This document shows positions 63,567-64,000 of a stretch of 64,000 bases of DNA, piece by piece. Position 1 is the first letter of the stretch. Every line of letters starts with the position of its first letter. Source of the DNA: an uncultured Nocardioidaceae bacterium. Its GTDB lineage: Bacteria > Actinomycetota > Actinomycetes > Propionibacteriales > Nocardioidaceae. The notes beneath the pieces were generated by a model. The model was not told the DNA's origin. It was given only the letters and a program-made list of their open reading frames with translations, and searched no databases. The stretch is from contig CADCUI010000079.1 in NCBI GenBank assembly GCA_902805845.1, positions 1-64,000 of the forward strand, written 5' to 3'. Both the position numbers and the translations under genes were made by a program.

Positions 63567-64000
63567 TCAGACGGGCACCGGCATGCCGCCGGTCACCGCG
63601 ATCACCTCCGCGGTGATGTAGCTGGCTTCCGCCGACGCCAGGAAGACGTACGCCGGGGCGAGCTCCGCCGGCTGCCCGACGCGACCGAGCGGCGTCTGCT
63701 GGCCGAAGGACTCGATCTTCTCCTCCGGCATCGTCGCCGGGATGAGGGGCGTCCAGATCGGACCCGGTGCCACCGCGTTCACCCGGATGCCGTCCGCGGC
63801 GACCATGGTCGCGAGACCGCGCGTGAAGTTGACGATGCCCGCCTTCGTGGTGGCGTAGTCGAGCAGCTCCGGTGACGGCGAGGACGACTGAACCGAGGTG
63901 GTGTTGATGATGCTGGAGCCGGACGTCATGTGCGGCAGCGCCATCTTGCAGAGCCAGAACATCGCGTAGAGGTTCGTCTTCATCACCCGGTCGAACTGCT
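63567..64000 (-). CDS. short-chain dehydrogenase, partial (cut by window end)
   Basis: The last 144 residues of a classical SDR; the N-terminal Rossmann half lies beyond the window. Visible: FDRVMKTNLYAMFWLCKMALPHM, catalytic Ser in NTTSVQSS, YATTK (YxxxK), RVNAVAPGPIWTPL and a C-terminal EVIAVTGGMPVPV. This pattern matches the YghA/general-stress SDR subgroup. The frame is open to the window edge without a plausible start. Confidence 0.9.
   Translation of the reverse strand, partial: QFDRVMKTNLYAMFWLCKMALPHMTSGSSIINTTSVQSSSPSPELLDYATTKAGIVNFTRGLATMVAADGIRVNAVAPGPIWTPLIPATMPEEKIESFGQQTPLGRVGQPAELAPAYVFLASAEASYITAEVIAVTGGMPVPV

Overview
The window looks like chromosomal DNA of a high-GC actinobacterium, most probably Nocardioidaceae (Nocardioides-like). 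Support: frequent GTG starts, very short intergenic gaps, a CarD-type RNA polymerase-binding regulator, a stand-alone ispF, a DesA3-like desaturase with its ferredoxin reductase, and PucR/RsbRD, Suc_Fer-like and DUF6328 proteins. The genus is an inference from gene content; there is no rRNA or marker tree here.

Layout. (1) 0-11 kb: a cut-off gene end, a secreted NlpC/P60 cell-wall hydrolase, a strongly structured non-coding RNA candidate (1829-2030, minus), then a thiamine uptake operon on the minus strand (thiB-thiP-thiQ plus a PAP2 phosphatase) under a TPP riboswitch, a flavin-binding PPOX protein, an N-truncated DNA-alkylation-repair remnant, a DHA2 drug-efflux pump and a Gfo/Idh oxidoreductase. 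(2) 11.3-13.6 kb: a three-gene operon made of a tiny Asp/Gly octapeptide-repeat protein, a JmjC/cupin-4 iron(II) oxygenase and a sucrase/ferredoxin-like Fe-S protein. It resembles a substrate peptide with its modifying enzymes and is the best candidate for an undescribed system. (3) 13.6-32.5 kb: a large catabolic island with three glutamine-synthetase-like gamma-glutamyl ligases, two Baeyer-Villiger-type monooxygenases, four SDRs, an HSL-type esterase, an atypical iron-ADH, an aldehyde dehydrogenase, an AllG-like DUF1116 protein, an unknown CxxCxxCC protein, an APC permease and a GntR/FCD regulator. Most junctions are 4-bp GTGA/ATGA overlaps. I read it as uptake and gamma-glutamylation of an amine, oxidation to a (cyclic) ketone, Baeyer-Villiger insertion, ester hydrolysis and oxidation to an acid. 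A shared 19-bp dyad lies before several promoters and probably is the GntR operator.

(4) 32.6-45 kb: tRNA-Tyr, YajQ, two SipW-type secreted proteins flanking NhaA and an AI-2E family permease, an orphan HicB-like protein, sirtuin, type II dehydroquinase, an NHLRC2-like thioredoxin/NHL protein, a metal-receptor protein and an acyl-CoA dehydrogenase. (5) 43.7-52 kb: rlmB-cysS, a secreted C39-like peptidase, a sulfite-oxidase-like molybdoenzyme, ispF and carD (convergent around a strong terminator), a lipoprotein, phosphoglyceromutase and a hotdog thioesterase. (6) 52-64 kb: desaturase and ferredoxin reductase divergent from a PucR-type regulator, fumarylacetoacetase with a TetR regulator, ornithine carbamoyltransferase and carbamate kinase, a GH32 enzyme, an M43-type metalloprotease, a small secreted protein and an SDR cut by the window end.

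Two families of short intergenic repeats recur: one built on GCCGAGTCGGCGCTTGTGC, the other on GAGCCGCCC/GGGCGGGTCGG. One copy of the second contains a perfect 46-bp palindrome.
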